A stretch of DNA of 64,000 nucleotides from Thermococcus sp. (GTDB taxonomy: Archaea > Methanobacteriota_B > Thermococci > Thermococcales > Thermococcaceae). Numbering within the stretch: position 1 is the stretch's first letter; every line of letters begins with the position of its first letter. The DNA lies in assembly GCA_027074805.1 (NCBI GenBank), contig JALTCK010000092.1, forward strand, positions 1 through 64,000. Direction: 5' to 3'. The notes beneath the pieces were generated by a model. The model was not told where the DNA came from. It made no database searches and saw only the letters and a program-made list of their open reading frames with translations. The translations under genes were made by a program, and so were the position numbers. Of the stretch, positions 15,786 through 25,288 are shown in pieces.

Positions 15786-16978
15786 GGATTCCGGAAGATG
15801 TAAGAAAGGACATCCCTCTAACGAGTGAGGTCATATACTTCGACAATACCGCCACTTCGCTCACGCCAAGGCCGGTAATCAGGGCTATGGATGAGTACTA
15901 CTTGAAATATCGGGCCAATGTTCATAGGGGTGTCCACAGGCTGTCCCAGATGGCAACGCACAAGTACGAGGAGAGCAGGAAGGTTGTCGCAGATTTCCTC
16001 AACGCAGAGTTCGAGGAGATAGTTTTCACAAAAAACACAAGCGAAAGCCTCAACTTGGTTGCACTCGGGCTTGAACATATATTCAAGCCCGGCGACAGGA
16101 TAGTGACAACCCCCTACGAGCATCATTCCGACTTGCTTCCATGGCAGAGACTGGCGAAAAAGAAGGGCCTCAGGCTGGAGTTTATAGGGGGGGACGATGA
16201 GGGCAACTTGGATTTGAGTGATGCCGAGCGGAAGGTTAAGGAAGCAACGCTTGTGGCCGTCCAGCACGTCTCAAATGCCTTGGGGGTGATTCACGAGGTT
16301 GAAGAGCTTGGCAAAATGGCCAAAGATGAAGGAGCTATCTTCGTGGTTGACGCCGCTCAGAGCGCCGGGCACATGGAGGTTGACGTGAAGAAGCTTCACG
16401 CCGATTTTTTGGCATTTTCTGGTCACAAGGGGCCGATGGGCCCAACGGGGATAGGGGTGCTCTACGTCAACAAGGAGTTCTTTGAGGCCTTCGAGCCGCC
16501 GCTCATCGGTGGGGGAACTATTGAAGATGTCGATTTGTATGGTTACACGCTGACGGAGCCACCGGAACGCTTCGAGGCTGGAACGCCAAACATAGGAGGG
16601 GCTATAGGCCTCGCCGCGGGGATACAATACATCCAGAGGATAGGCCTCGAGGAAATTGAGAGACAGGAAAAGAAACTCGTAAAACGCATCACTGAGGGAT
16701 TAGATGAGCTTGAAGTCCCTTGGTACGGTCCGAGGGACATCAAGAAGCACGCCGGTGTGGTCAGCTTCAACGTTCCGCCGCTCCACCCACACGATGTAGC
16801 AGCGATACTCGATGAACACAACATCATGGTGAGGAGCGGTCACCACTGTGCGTTGCCAGTAATGAAAAAACTCGGGATAAATGGGACCGTTAGAGCCTCC
16901 TTCCACGTCTACAACAGTGTTGAAGAGGTGGAGGCCTTCCTCCGTGTTCTTGAGGAGCTGGTTAGAAACCTCCGTTGA
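15782..16978 (+). CDS. SufS/CsdA-type cysteine desulfurase (class V aminotransferase)
   Basis: 398 residues. PLP lysine is in FSGHKGPMGPTG, the HSD...QVSN-like HVSNALG and VVDAAQS segments bind the cofactor, and the catalytic cysteine is in RSGHHCALPVM, the RxGxHCA signature of group II (SufS/CsdA) enzymes. It should release sulfur from cysteine as a persulfide for Fe-S clusters or thiolation. Overlaps the preceding small gene by four bases and shares its SurR-linked promoter. Confidence 0.9.
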   Translation: MRIPEDVRKDIPLTSEVIYFDNTATSLTPRPVIRAMDEYYLKYRANVHRGVHRLSQMATHKYEESRKVVADFLNAEFEEIVFTKNTSESLNLVALGLEHIFKPGDRIVTTPYEHHSDLLPWQRLAKKKGLRLEFIGGDDEGNLDLSDAERKVKEATLVAVQHVSNALGVIHEVEELGKMAKDEGAIFVVDAAQSAGHMEVDVKKLHADFLAFSGHKGPMGPTGIGVLYVNKEFFEAFEPPLIGGGTIEDVDLYGYTLTEPPERFEAGTPNIGGAIGLAAGIQYIQRIGLEEIERQEKKLVKRITEGLDELEVPWYGPRDIKKHAGVVSFNVPPLHPHDVAAILDEHNIMVRSGHHCALPVMKKLGINGTVRASFHVYNSVEEVEAFLRVLEELVRNLR

Positions 16979-17008
16979 AAGTTCAGAAAAACCGGAAAAA
17001 TAGAAAAA

Positions 17009-18004
17009 TCACTCCTCCGGCTTCGGGAGGGTGACGTCCACACCGAGAACCTTCCACATGGCCTTGATCTGCTCGCGCATCTCGTCGATGGCTTCCGGCT
17101 GCTTGAAGAGGTGCTTGAACCTGCCCTGTAACTTAAGGTACTCCTCGATGGGCTTCTTGAACTCGATGGCGACGACGCGACCGCCCTCGCGCTTGACCTT
17201 GGCGCCTCCTCCCGGCGCCTGTATCTTGATGTTGAAGAAGTCGCCGTTCTCGATCTCGAAGAGCGGCCAGACACCGGTCTCTATGGCAAGCCTGGCTATC
17301 TCAACGCCCTTCTCTAGCGGGCTCTTCCAACCGGTCGGGCAGGTGCAGTGGACCTGCACGAAGGCCGGGCCGTCGACCTTGGCAGCCTTCTTCATCTTCT
17401 TGACGAAGTCGAAGGGGTTGCCTATGCTTGCCGTTGCCACGTAGGGCACCTGGTGGGCTGCCGCTATAAGCGCGACCCACTTCTTGGGCTTGTCCTCGCC
17501 GATGGAATACTTTCCAGGTGGGCTGGTGGTGGTCCAGGCACCGTAGGGGGTCGAGCTTGACCTCTGGATCCCCGTGTTCATGTAGGCCTCGTTGTCGTAC
17601 ATGAGGTAAACGACGTTGTGCCTCCTCTCAAGCATTCCCGAGAGGGCTTGCATACCAATGTCGGCGGTACCACCGTCACCGCCTATGGCGAGTATCTTGC
17701 CCTTCCTGCCGAGCTTCTTCCACGCTGCTTCAACACCGCTCGCGGCAGCTGCAGCGTTCTCGAAGGCGACGTGGACCCACGGGGCCTTCCAGGCGGTGTA
17801 TGGGAAGACGGCGCTGACGACTTCCATACACCCGGTGGCCTGGGCTATGGCGAAGGCGTTGGGATCGCCGTACTTCTCCTCCATGGCCTCGCTGAAGGCC
17901 TTGGTGGCGAGCTTGAGAGCGGTGGCGCAGCCACAGCCGGCACAGGCGGCGTGACCCGGCGCCCAGTACTCGCGAGTCGTGATGGGGGACTTCCTAACGG
18001 CCAT
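17009..18004 (-). CDS. porB: Pyruvate:ferredoxin oxidoreductase beta subunit
   Basis: 331 residues from ATG 18004 (MAVRKSPITTREY), the GTG at 18013 being part of GAGGTGAGAGAA. Thiamine diphosphate and Mg binding residues are in IGGDGGTADIGMQALSG...YDNEAYMNTGIQRS. Cysteines CAGCGC near the N-terminus and CTCPTGW near the C-terminal third bind the proximal cluster. It oxidises pyruvate to acetyl-CoA and CO2, reducing ferredoxin. Last gene of the porG-vorDAB-porDAB array, the arrangement known from Pyrococcus furiosus. Confidence 0.95.
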   Translation of the reverse strand: MAVRKSPITTREYWAPGHAACAGCGCATALKLATKAFSEAMEEKYGDPNAFAIAQATGCMEVVSAVFPYTAWKAPWVHVAFENAAAAASGVEAAWKKLGRKGKILAIGGDGGTADIGMQALSGMLERRHNVVYLMYDNEAYMNTGIQRSSSTPYGAWTTTSPPGKYSIGEDKPKKWVALIAAAHQVPYVATASIGNPFDFVKKMKKAAKVDGPAFVQVHCTCPTGWKSPLEKGVEIARLAIETGVWPLFEIENGDFFNIKIQAPGGGAKVKREGGRVVAIEFKKPIEEYLKLQGRFKHLFKQPEAIDEMREQIKAMWKVLGVDVTLPKPEE

Positions 18005-18014
18005 TTCTCTCACC

Positions 18015-19199
18015 TCACAGTATCTCCTTCCTCAGTCCAATCCAGTTGACTTCCTCAAACTCCTCTCCGGCGAGGGCTTTTCTGCTGATCTCAAGGGCCT
18101 CGTCGAGGTCTTTGAAGGTGACGTCCCTGCCACCGAGGCCGAGGATGAAGTCAACGAGTATCGGCTTCTCCTTCTGGTTGATCAAGGCTCTGCTGAAGTC
18201 CTGGAAGAGTGCTCCGCCGATGCTGAAGGTGATGTTCTTCTCGAGGAGTGCTATGACCTTCGCCTTCCCCGCCAGCTCCCTGACCTCCTCGGCCGGGAAC
18301 GGTCTGTAAACGGTAAGCTTTGCAGCACCGGCTTTGATGCCCTTCTCGCGGAGGTAGTCGACGTATTCTTTGACGGTTCCAGCGAGGGAACCCATGGTAA
18401 CGAAGACTATCTCGGCGTCGTCGGTCCTGTACTCCTCTATCTTGCTGTACTTCCTTCCGAACTTCTTCTCGAACTCGGCAAAGACCTCGTCGATGACCTT
18501 CTTGGCGTTCTCGTTGGCCTCCCAGACGGTGTAGCGGGCCTCCATGTAGTGGGCCGGGAACGCCAATGTGCCCTGGGTTATCGGCTTCTCCGGGTCGAGG
18601 TAGGCGTACTTCGGGTTGTACTCGCCGAGGAACTCGTCGACAAGCTCTTGGTCGGGTATCTCGACAGGCTCGACCGTGTGGGTGAGTATGAATGCGTCGA
18701 AGCCGACCATGGTTGGGAGGAGAACTTTCTCGTTTTCGGCGACCTTGAATGCTATCAGAATTAGGTCCAGAGCTTCCTGGTTGTTCTCGGCGTAGAACTG
18801 GAGCCATCCAGTATCGCGCTCACTTATGGTGTCCTGCCAGTCATTCCAGATGTTAATCGGGGCGCTGAGCGAGCGGTTTCCAACGGCTATGACGATCGGA
18901 AGTCTCATGCCTGCCGCAATAAAGAGAACCTCGTGCATTAATGCAAGCCCTTGGGAAGCCGTGGCTGTAAATGTCCTAACGCCGGCGGCGCTTGCACCAA
19001 CGCAGGCGGAGATGGCTGAGTGCTCGCTCTCGACCTTTATGAACTCGGCCTCGAGCTCTCCGTTGGCAACGAATTCACTTATCTTCTCGGGGACCAGCGT
19101 TGAGGGCGTAATTGGAAACGCGGCTATAACCTTTGGTTTTGCCAGTTTGGCGGCCCAGGCGGCCGCTTCGTTTGCCTTCATAACGGTTCTTATCGGCAT
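18015..19199 (-). CDS. porA: Pyruvate:ferredoxin oxidoreductase alpha subunit
   Basis: 394 residues from ATG 19199 after AGGTGGTGAAAG. Typical segments are AAFPITPSTLVPEKI, VESEHSAISACVGASAAGVRTFTATASQGL and the C-terminal ALLEKNITFSIGGALF. It pairs with porB to form the TPP-binding core. Spaced 10 bp from porB and 11 bp from porD. Clearly paralogous to the vorA protein in the same cluster. Confidence 0.95.
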   Translation of the reverse strand: MPIRTVMKANEAAAWAAKLAKPKVIAAFPITPSTLVPEKISEFVANGELEAEFIKVESEHSAISACVGASAAGVRTFTATASQGLALMHEVLFIAAGMRLPIVIAVGNRSLSAPINIWNDWQDTISERDTGWLQFYAENNQEALDLILIAFKVAENEKVLLPTMVGFDAFILTHTVEPVEIPDQELVDEFLGEYNPKYAYLDPEKPITQGTLAFPAHYMEARYTVWEANENAKKVIDEVFAEFEKKFGRKYSKIEEYRTDDAEIVFVTMGSLAGTVKEYVDYLREKGIKAGAAKLTVYRPFPAEEVRELAGKAKVIALLEKNITFSIGGALFQDFSRALINQKEKPILVDFILGLGGRDVTFKDLDEALEISRKALAGEEFEEVNWIGLRKEIL

Positions 19200-19210
19200 C
19201 TTTCACCACC

Positions 19211-19528
19211 TCACTTGGTCTCTCTAACCATGACTATTGCGTCAACAGGGCACTCATTTGCGCAGATCCCACAGCCCTTACAGTAGTCGTAGTCGAAAAC
19301 GGGGTAGTTCTCCTCGTCAAGGTAGATGGCTGGCTCGGGGCAGTAGATGTAACAGAGGTAGCACCGAACGCACTTGTCCCTGTTGAATTCGGGCATGAAA
19401 ACTCTCCAGGAACCTGTCTTGTTGATCACACTGCTCCCAGGAATTCGGGCAATAGCCCCCGGTGTCATCTTTTCGCTATACTCCTTTTGAACTCTCTCAA
19501 TATCGGCCTTAAACGGACTTTCGGCCAT
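19211..19528 (-). CDS. porD: Pyruvate:ferredoxin oxidoreductase delta subunit (ferredoxin-like)
   Basis: 105 residues from ATG 19528 (MAESPFKADI) behind GAGGTGATACAT. Two [4Fe-4S] motifs: CVRCYLCYIYCPEP and CKGCGICANECP. The subunit relays electrons from the beta subunit to external ferredoxin. A 66-bp gap to vorB upstream contains an AAGGTTTAAGTT element that could be a separate promoter for porDAB. Confidence 0.95.
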   Translation of the reverse strand: MAESPFKADIERVQKEYSEKMTPGAIARIPGSSVINKTGSWRVFMPEFNRDKCVRCYLCYIYCPEPAIYLDEENYPVFDYDYCKGCGICANECPVDAIVMVRETK

Positions 19529-19594
19529 ATGTATCACCTCTGGTGAGTTGTCAGATGGGAACTTAAACCTTATCCTGCGATTAAAAAGGAAAGT

Positions 19595-20530
19595 TCAGCC
19601 AAAGACCTCGGCGAGCTTTTTGAGCTTCTCCCACTCGTGGTTGACCCACTGCTGGAGGATTTCAATGTCCTCCTTCATCATGTACTTGAACCTGCCTTGG
19701 TACTTGAGGAACTCCTCTATTGGTTTTGGCTCTTTCTTTGTAGATGGCATGTTGATCTTATACTTACCGTTCTCGTACTCGAAGAGCGGGAAGTATGCCG
19801 TTTGAACCGCCAAGCGAGCTATCTCAATGCTCTTGTCGGTTGGACTTCTCCAACCGGTCGGACACGGGCTGAAGAGCTGGATGAAACTCGGTCCAGGTAT
19901 CTTCCGTGCCTTTTTGAGCTTCCTTATAAAGTCTTCAGGGAATGCAATGCTCGCTGTTGCCGCGTAGGGGACCTCATGGGCTATGACGATATCTATGACC
20001 TTCTTCTTGTGCCTCTTCTCGAGGAAGTGCTTCTTTCCTCCCGGCGTGTTGGTCGTCCAGGCACCGTAGGGGGTTGAACCGGATCTCTGGATCCCCGTGT
20101 TCATGTAGGCCTCGTTGTCGTACATGATGTAGACAGCATCGTGGCCCCTCTCGAGGAAGCCAGAAAGGGCCTGAAGGCCAATATCTGCGGTTCCACCGTC
20201 GCCGGCCCAGCCCACGACCATAACGCCGTCCTCACCTTTTACCTTGTAGCCCATGGCCTTGAGGGCGGCCTCTATTCCTCCCATAACGGCCCCGGTCGTC
20301 TCAAAGGCCGTGTGGAAGAGGTTGGCCTCCAACGTATTGTAGGGCCATGCGCCCGCTATGATGGTCGAACAGCACGCGGGGATCGTGAATATCGTCTTCT
20401 TCCCGTAGGCTTTTAGGACGTAGCGGAGTCCAAGTGAAGCGCCGCAACCTTGGCAGGCAGTATGGCCGGCGTAGAAGTACTCGTCAGCTGGAATGCTCAA
20501 CCTTTTTTTAACGTTCTCTGGAATCCCCAT
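19595..20530 (-). CDS. vorB: 2-ketoisovalerate:ferredoxin oxidoreductase beta subunit
   Basis: 311 residues from ATG 20530 (MGIPENVKKRL) after AGGTGATAAGG. TPP-binding GWAGDGGTADIGLQALSG...DNEAYMNTGIQRSGS and cluster cysteines CQGCGAS and CPTGW are present. Acts on branched-chain 2-oxoacids from amino acid fermentation. Assignment as Vor and not Por rests on gene order (porG, vorD, vorA, vorB, porD, porA, porB) known in Pyrococcus and on this set being the first after porG. Confidence 0.93.
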   Translation of the reverse strand: MGIPENVKKRLSIPADEYFYAGHTACQGCGASLGLRYVLKAYGKKTIFTIPACCSTIIAGAWPYNTLEANLFHTAFETTGAVMGGIEAALKAMGYKVKGEDGVMVVGWAGDGGTADIGLQALSGFLERGHDAVYIMYDNEAYMNTGIQRSGSTPYGAWTTNTPGGKKHFLEKRHKKKVIDIVIAHEVPYAATASIAFPEDFIRKLKKARKIPGPSFIQLFSPCPTGWRSPTDKSIEIARLAVQTAYFPLFEYENGKYKINMPSTKKEPKPIEEFLKYQGRFKYMMKEDIEILQQWVNHEWEKLKKLAEVFG

Positions 20531-20535
20531 CCTTA

Positions 20536-21726
20536 TCACCTCTTAAGGTGGTACCAGTCCACCTCTACATCCGGTTCTCCCTTTTCTATCACTTTCTTCA
20601 TGTCCTCGGCGATCTTTCTGACGTCGTCGACGGTGAAGTCCCTGCCACCGAGGCCGACGATGTAGTTCTTCATAACGGGCTTTGACTTGGCGCTGTAGAG
20701 AACTCCCTTGGCCTCGTTGAAGAGTATCCCCTCCTGTCCAAATGAGAAGTTCCTGTCCAGTACTGCTATGCCGTTGACCTTACTGGCAATCTCTCTCAGT
20801 TCTTCCTTCGGGAAGGGTCTGAACCAGCGGACTTTGGCATAGCCGATCTTGTATCCCTCCTTTCTGAGAAGCTCGACGGCTTCCTTGACGGTTCCCATGA
20901 GAGACCCCATGCCCATGAAGACGAAGTCGGCGTCGTCTATGTGCTCCTTCTCTATCATCTCGCTGTAGTCTCTTCCAAACATCTCTCCGAACTCATTGCC
21001 CACGTCTTTGATGACCTTTACGGCCTCTTCGTGGGCCTTTGCTAGTTTGTAGCGGAACTCGTAGTAGTCGTTTGGAGTTGCAAGGGCTCCAACGGATATT
21101 GGATTGTCGAAGTCTGTTAGGGTGTATAACGGCTTCCTGGGTGGGAGGAACTCGTCGACCAGTTCCTGTGGAATCATCTCGACGACATCGTACGTGTGAC
21201 TCAGGATGAAAGCGCTCTCTACTATCATTGCTGGGACGTTTACAGTTTCTGCAACCTTAAACGCCATAATAACACCGTCGTAAACCTCTTGGTTGTTCTC
21301 GGCGTAGAACTGCATCCATCCTGTGTCCCTCTGTGCTAAACTGTCGGTCTGGTCGTCCCAGACACTCCATGGAGGAGCCATAGCCCTGTTAACGTCAACC
21401 ATAACGATTGGGAGCCTGGCCCCTGCGGCCCAGTGGAGCATCTCATGCATTAACGCAAGTCCCTGGGCGGACGTGGCTGTGAAAGCTCTAGCTCCGGTGG
21501 CGCTCGCACCAATGCAAGCCGCCATGGCTGAGTGCTCGCTCTCAACTGGAACGTATTGAAGGTTCTCAACCTCTCCATTGGCTATGAACTCGGCTATCTT
21601 CTCTATGATGCTCGTCTGTGGAGTAATTGGGTAAGCCGCGACTACTTGAACACGGGCATGTTTAGCGGCGTAAGCAGCCGCGTAGTTGCCGCTTACAACC
21701 TTCCTAATGGGCTTGTACTCGGTCAT
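20536..21726 (-). CDS. vorA: 2-ketoisovalerate:ferredoxin oxidoreductase alpha subunit
   Basis: 396 residues (MTEYKPIRKVVSGN). Segments AAYPITPQTSIIEKI, ESEHSAMAACIGASATGARAFTATSAQGLALMHE and GIAVLDRNFSFGQEG parallel those in porA. It ends 5 bp before vorB. The start is ATG with AAGTGAT closely upstream. Confidence 0.93.
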   Translation of the reverse strand: MTEYKPIRKVVSGNYAAAYAAKHARVQVVAAYPITPQTSIIEKIAEFIANGEVENLQYVPVESEHSAMAACIGASATGARAFTATSAQGLALMHEMLHWAAGARLPIVMVDVNRAMAPPWSVWDDQTDSLAQRDTGWMQFYAENNQEVYDGVIMAFKVAETVNVPAMIVESAFILSHTYDVVEMIPQELVDEFLPPRKPLYTLTDFDNPISVGALATPNDYYEFRYKLAKAHEEAVKVIKDVGNEFGEMFGRDYSEMIEKEHIDDADFVFMGMGSLMGTVKEAVELLRKEGYKIGYAKVRWFRPFPKEELREIASKVNGIAVLDRNFSFGQEGILFNEAKGVLYSAKSKPVMKNYIVGLGGRDFTVDDVRKIAEDMKKVIEKGEPDVEVDWYHLKR

Positions 21727-21727
21727 A

Positions 21728-22057
21728 TCACTTCTCCTCCTTTTCCATTGTTATTGCATCTGTCGGACATTCGTTTGCGCAGATTCCGCAGCCCTTACAG
21801 TAGTCGTAGTCAATTCCAACGTAGCCGTCCTCGCGAATGTAAATCGCTGGCTCTGGGCAGAACTTCCAGCATATGTAGCACTTTACGCATTTGTTATCAT
21901 CCACTACGGGTATGAACGTCCTCCAGTCACCTGTGAAGTTGCTTAGGGTAGTCCCAAGGCTTATCGGTGCCTCGGGATATTCCCCAATGGACTCCAGTGA
22001 AATCTTCACAGCCGCTTCCTTTTTTTCACCAAACAAAGTGTTCAAACTCACCACCAC
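21728..22057 (-). CDS. vorD: 2-ketoisovalerate:ferredoxin oxidoreductase delta subunit
   Basis: About 106-109 residues with two [4Fe-4S] motifs, CVKCYICWKFCPEP and CKGCGICANECP. The start is uncertain: two consecutive GTG codons (22057, 22054) and a TTG (22048, giving MNTLFG) all follow GAGGTGGGTGGTGG. I give the longest. One base separates its stop from vorA. Confidence 0.92.
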   Translation of the reverse strand: MVVSLNTLFGEKKEAAVKISLESIGEYPEAPISLGTTLSNFTGDWRTFIPVVDDNKCVKCYICWKFCPEPAIYIREDGYVGIDYDYCKGCGICANECPTDAITMEKEEK

Positions 22058-22086
22058 CCACCTCGTTTCAAGGAATAAGGAGAGAA

Positions 22087-22644
22087 TTAGAGCTCGTAGA
22101 TCCCTGTGTTGTTAAAGGCTTCCTCTGCGGCCTTAGCGTTCTTCTCACCGAGGGCTCCAGAGAAGGTGTCTTTAATAGCGTCCTGAACGCTTTCTAGCTT
22201 CACAAGGCCTGTTGCCTTGGCAACAGCCCCGAGAATTGCTGTGTTTGTAATCGGAAGGCCGAGAACCTCGAGAGCTATGCCAGTAGCGTCGACGAGAGCG
22301 AGCTTCGCCGGTTTCTTCTTGAGCTTCTCGAGAATCTCTTCCTTGCTCTTCTCGGTGTTGATTATGACTGTTCCGCCCTCCTTGAGACCCGCGGTAACGT
22401 CAACGGTATCAAGGAGAGAGGGGTCGAGGACAACGACTATATCTGGCTCATAGATCTGGGTCTTTATCCTGATGGGCTTCTCGTCGATTCTTGTGAAGGC
22501 CGTAACTGGCGCCCCACGCCTCTCGACACCAAAGAACGGAAAGGCTTGGACGTACTTTCCTTCCCTGAAAGCCGCTGAAGCTAGGATGTTTGCGGCAGTC
22601 ACAGCACCTTGGCCACCTCTACCGTGAAAACGAATCTCAATCAT
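22087..22644 (-). CDS. porG: Pyruvate/ketoisovalerate oxidoreductase common gamma subunit
   Basis: 185 residues ([21 protein letters not shown]). The [12 protein letters not shown] and [15 protein letters not shown] segments are the hallmarks of the gamma subunit that is shared by Por and Vor in Thermococcales, which explains a single gamma gene for two alpha/beta/delta sets. Ribosome binding site TTGAGGAGGCAGGAAAG is strong; a TATA-like CATAAATAAATG lies near 22692-22702. First gene of the seven-gene array. Confidence 0.95.
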
Positions 22645-22865
22645 CTTTCCTGCCTCCTCAAGTTTGTCAACCTTTATTCATACAAAGCATTTATTTATGT
22701 TTCGGTATTGGCTTAAGCTCCTTTCGTCAGCTGTCTTTGGGTATGCCTGAACGTTGTCAGTCTTCAATGGTAAATTCAGCTCATTGATTCTCGAAAAAAG
22801 TTCGCCACTCAAAGGCAAGTTTTTTATGGGAATATATTGGCATATAGACTATATAGGTGGTTGTC

Positions 22866-23828
22866 ATGGAGGGCATTGCCATAGCAGCGATAGCAGTGGC
22901 TTTTTACATTGCTTGGAACATTGGTTCCAATGACTCTGCAAATGCAATGGGAACGGCCGTTGGAGCCGGGATACTGAGCTTCCGGCAGGCGACTCTGACG
23001 ATAGCAATCTTTGTTCTTCTCGGGGCCTATCTAAAGGGCTACAAGGTGATGAAGACAGTTGGGGAGGGGATAGTCCCACCGGGATTCCTTACTATGGAAA
23101 TGGCCGTAATAGCCCTCCTTGCGGCTGGCCTTTGGGTTACAATAGCAACCCTTAAGGGATTGCCCGTTTCAACAACTCAATCAATAGTGGGGGGCGTCAT
23201 AGGTGTTGGTCTCGCAGCGAGTGCTCCGGTAAACTGGTGGACACTAGGTAAGATTGCCTCCGCATGGGTTATCTCTCCAATTCTATCAGGTTTTCTGGCT
23301 ATGGGTCTCTATAAGTTCTATGGCTGGGTGGTTTCTCGGATAAAGAGCGTGTCGGTTATAGAGGCAATGTACAAGGCCCTTGCTATCCTTGGAGGCTCCT
23401 ACATGGCCTTCAACTTTGGAACGAACGAGGTTGCCAATGCTTCTGGTCCGATAGTTGGAGCTGGTTTTCTGGAGCCAAGGGCTGCTGGGGTTCTTGTTGC
23501 CCTGAGTTTGGCAGTTGGTTCCCTTACCTTTAGCTACGCCGTGATGCATACGGTGGGGAAGAAAATAACGGCTCTTGGCCCAATCTCAGCATTTGCAGCT
23601 CAGTTTGGCTCGGCCATAGCTGTTAGCCTGGCCAACTTCTTTGGTCTGCCCGTTAGCTCAAGCCAATCAATAGTAGGCGGCGTCGTTGGAGTGGGTCTGG
23701 TTGTCGGTCAAGGTGTCGAGAAATCCGTTATCCGGGACATCCTGTTTGGTTGGATAGTAACTCCCCTAACTGGAATTGGAATATCGCTGGTGCTCTTCAA
23801 GCTGTTCTCCCTTGCGGGGATGCTCTAG
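22866..23828 (+). CDS. PiT-family inorganic phosphate permease
   Basis: 320 residues from ATG 22866 (MEGIAIAAIAV) behind AGGTGGTTGTC. The two inverted halves each carry the family signature: GSNDSANAMGTAVGAG near the start and GTNEVANASGPIVGAG in the second half; STTQSIVGGVIGVGLA and SSSQSIVGGVVGVGLV repeat likewise. It imports phosphate with a cation. A PhoU-like gene at 31571 may be its partner though it is 8 kb away. Confidence 0.92.
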   Translation: MEGIAIAAIAVAFYIAWNIGSNDSANAMGTAVGAGILSFRQATLTIAIFVLLGAYLKGYKVMKTVGEGIVPPGFLTMEMAVIALLAAGLWVTIATLKGLPVSTTQSIVGGVIGVGLAASAPVNWWTLGKIASAWVISPILSGFLAMGLYKFYGWVVSRIKSVSVIEAMYKALAILGGSYMAFNFGTNEVANASGPIVGAGFLEPRAAGVLVALSLAVGSLTFSYAVMHTVGKKITALGPISAFAAQFGSAIAVSLANFFGLPVSSSQSIVGGVVGVGLVVGQGVEKSVIRDILFGWIVTPLTGIGISLVLFKLFSLAGML

Positions 23829-23840
23829 CCAGCCTGTAAA

Positions 23841-23924
23841 CTATTTAGATTTCTTTTCATAATCCATGATGGCCCTATATGTCTCAATGTAATCCAGTAG
23901 GAGACAATGAAGAGCCCTTATCAT
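23841..23924 (-). CDS. Possible 27-residue small protein after hflX
   Basis: ATG 23924 to TAG 23841 gives MIRALHCLLLDYIETYRAIM and a lysine-rich tail. The frame is the same as hflX and stays open from the hflX stop (TAA) through RKALGANR to this ATG, so it could be the remnant of a longer product or a real small gene. No ribosome binding site is evident. No family recognised. Confidence 0.25.
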   Translation of the reverse strand: MIRALHCLLLDYIETYRAIMDYEKKSK

Positions 23925-23948
23925 CCTATTTGCTCCGAGCGCTTTTCT

Positions 23949-25244
23949 TTAAGCTATACCCGTTTTCTCATCGGGGACTCTTCTCAACTTCACGCCAAAT
24001 CTTGTGAGTTCCTTTACCATGCCAGTCTGGATATAGGCCTTGATTCGGGTTTCTTCACCATATTCAATATCTAGGACCTCTCCGATGGCGTTTATAAGAG
24101 ATATGAGCCGTGGTACTTTTTCAGGATCCTTCACCACCACCTCAAAGGTCCTGTACTTTGGGAGCATGAGGACGATTTCCTCTAGGGCCCTATAGAGTTC
24201 ATTCATATCCCCTAGCTTGGCAGATATCGCCACAATTGAATGTACGTTTATCCCGTGAGTCTCTGTGATATCCTTCAGCATCTCCTCCTTGTCCCTTACA
24301 TCATCCTCGCCGGTTAGGTCTCTTTTGTTGAGAACAACTATTATTGGCTTGTCTAGAGTTTTTAGCTCCCGTAGAATCCGTAAAGACGCCATGAACTTTC
24401 TCCTTATTTCTTTCCACGGCTCACTGACGTCGAGAACGAGGAGGATTATATCGGCTTTTACTATCTCCTCTAGCGTTGAGTAGAATGCTTCGACTATGAA
24501 GGGGGGCAAACCGTCTATGAAGCCGACTGTGTCGGTAACTAGAACCCGCTTGCTTCCGAGCTTGAAGCGCCTCGTAGTTGTGTCTAGAGTTGTAAACATC
24601 TGGTCCATTGTCTCTACTTCTTCCCCTGCGAGGGCGTTGAGGAGCGTCGATTTACCGGCGTTTGTGTAGCCAGCGAGCGCTATCAGTATGAATCCTACCT
24701 CCTCGCGTTTCTTTCTTTTGACCTCCCTGTCAGCCTTTACCTTCTCTAGCTCCTTCCTAATCTTTCCCATTCTATACCTGATGTGATTGAGGTAGTGCCT
24801 CGTTTGATAGTCGCCCATTCCCTTGAAACCAGCCCTATCTCCGAGTTTTATTCTTCTTATGGCCTCTTTGACTCGGGGGACCTCGTACTGGAGAGAGGCC
24901 AACTCAACTTGTAGTTTGGCTTCCTTTGAGTGGGCCCTCCTTTCAAATATCTCGAGGACAAGCTGCCACCGGTCTATTACTTCAACCTTCAGCTCCTTCC
25001 AGAGGTTGTAGGACTGGCTCGGAGATAGCCTGTTGGCAAACATAACCTTGTCCGGTTCGAACTTCTTTACCAGCTTTTTGAGTTCCTCCAGCTTTCCTTT
25101 CCCGATGTTGTACTTTGGATGTTCCTCTCGGTTCTGTTCGAGTATCACGAGAACTTCATAGCCCGCACTTCTCAGGAGATCCTCGAATTCCTCCTTCCTG
25201 AGCCTCTCCCTCTTCGATTTTCTGATGACTCCTACTACCCTCAT
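23949..25244 (-). CDS. hflX: GTPase HflX
   Basis: 431 residues from ATG 25244 (MRVVGVIRKSKRE). The N-terminal HflX domain (NREEHPKYNIGKGKLEEL, FANRLSPSQ, DRWQLVLEIFERRA) is followed by a coiled linker and a G domain with GYTNAGKSTL (G1), DTVGF (G3) and NKRDL (G4). HflX associates with the large ribosomal subunit and acts in ribosome rescue or assembly. Its promoter (TATA at 25267-25273, minus strand) faces the AhpD-like gene across a SurR-like site. Confidence 0.95.
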   Translation of the reverse strand: MRVVGVIRKSKRERLRKEEFEDLLRSAGYEVLVILEQNREEHPKYNIGKGKLEELKKLVKKFEPDKVMFANRLSPSQSYNLWKELKVEVIDRWQLVLEIFERRAHSKEAKLQVELASLQYEVPRVKEAIRRIKLGDRAGFKGMGDYQTRHYLNHIRYRMGKIRKELEKVKADREVKRKKREEVGFILIALAGYTNAGKSTLLNALAGEEVETMDQMFTTLDTTTRRFKLGSKRVLVTDTVGFIDGLPPFIVEAFYSTLEEIVKADIILLVLDVSEPWKEIRRKFMASLRILRELKTLDKPIIVVLNKRDLTGEDDVRDKEEMLKDITETHGINVHSIVAISAKLGDMNELYRALEEIVLMLPKYRTFEVVVKDPEKVPRLISLINAIGEVLDIEYGEETRIKAYIQTGMVKELTRFGVKLRRVPDEKTGIA

Positions 25245-25288
25245 TGTATCCACGTTTTCGGTGGGGTTTATAGTCTTTTGGAACTGTA

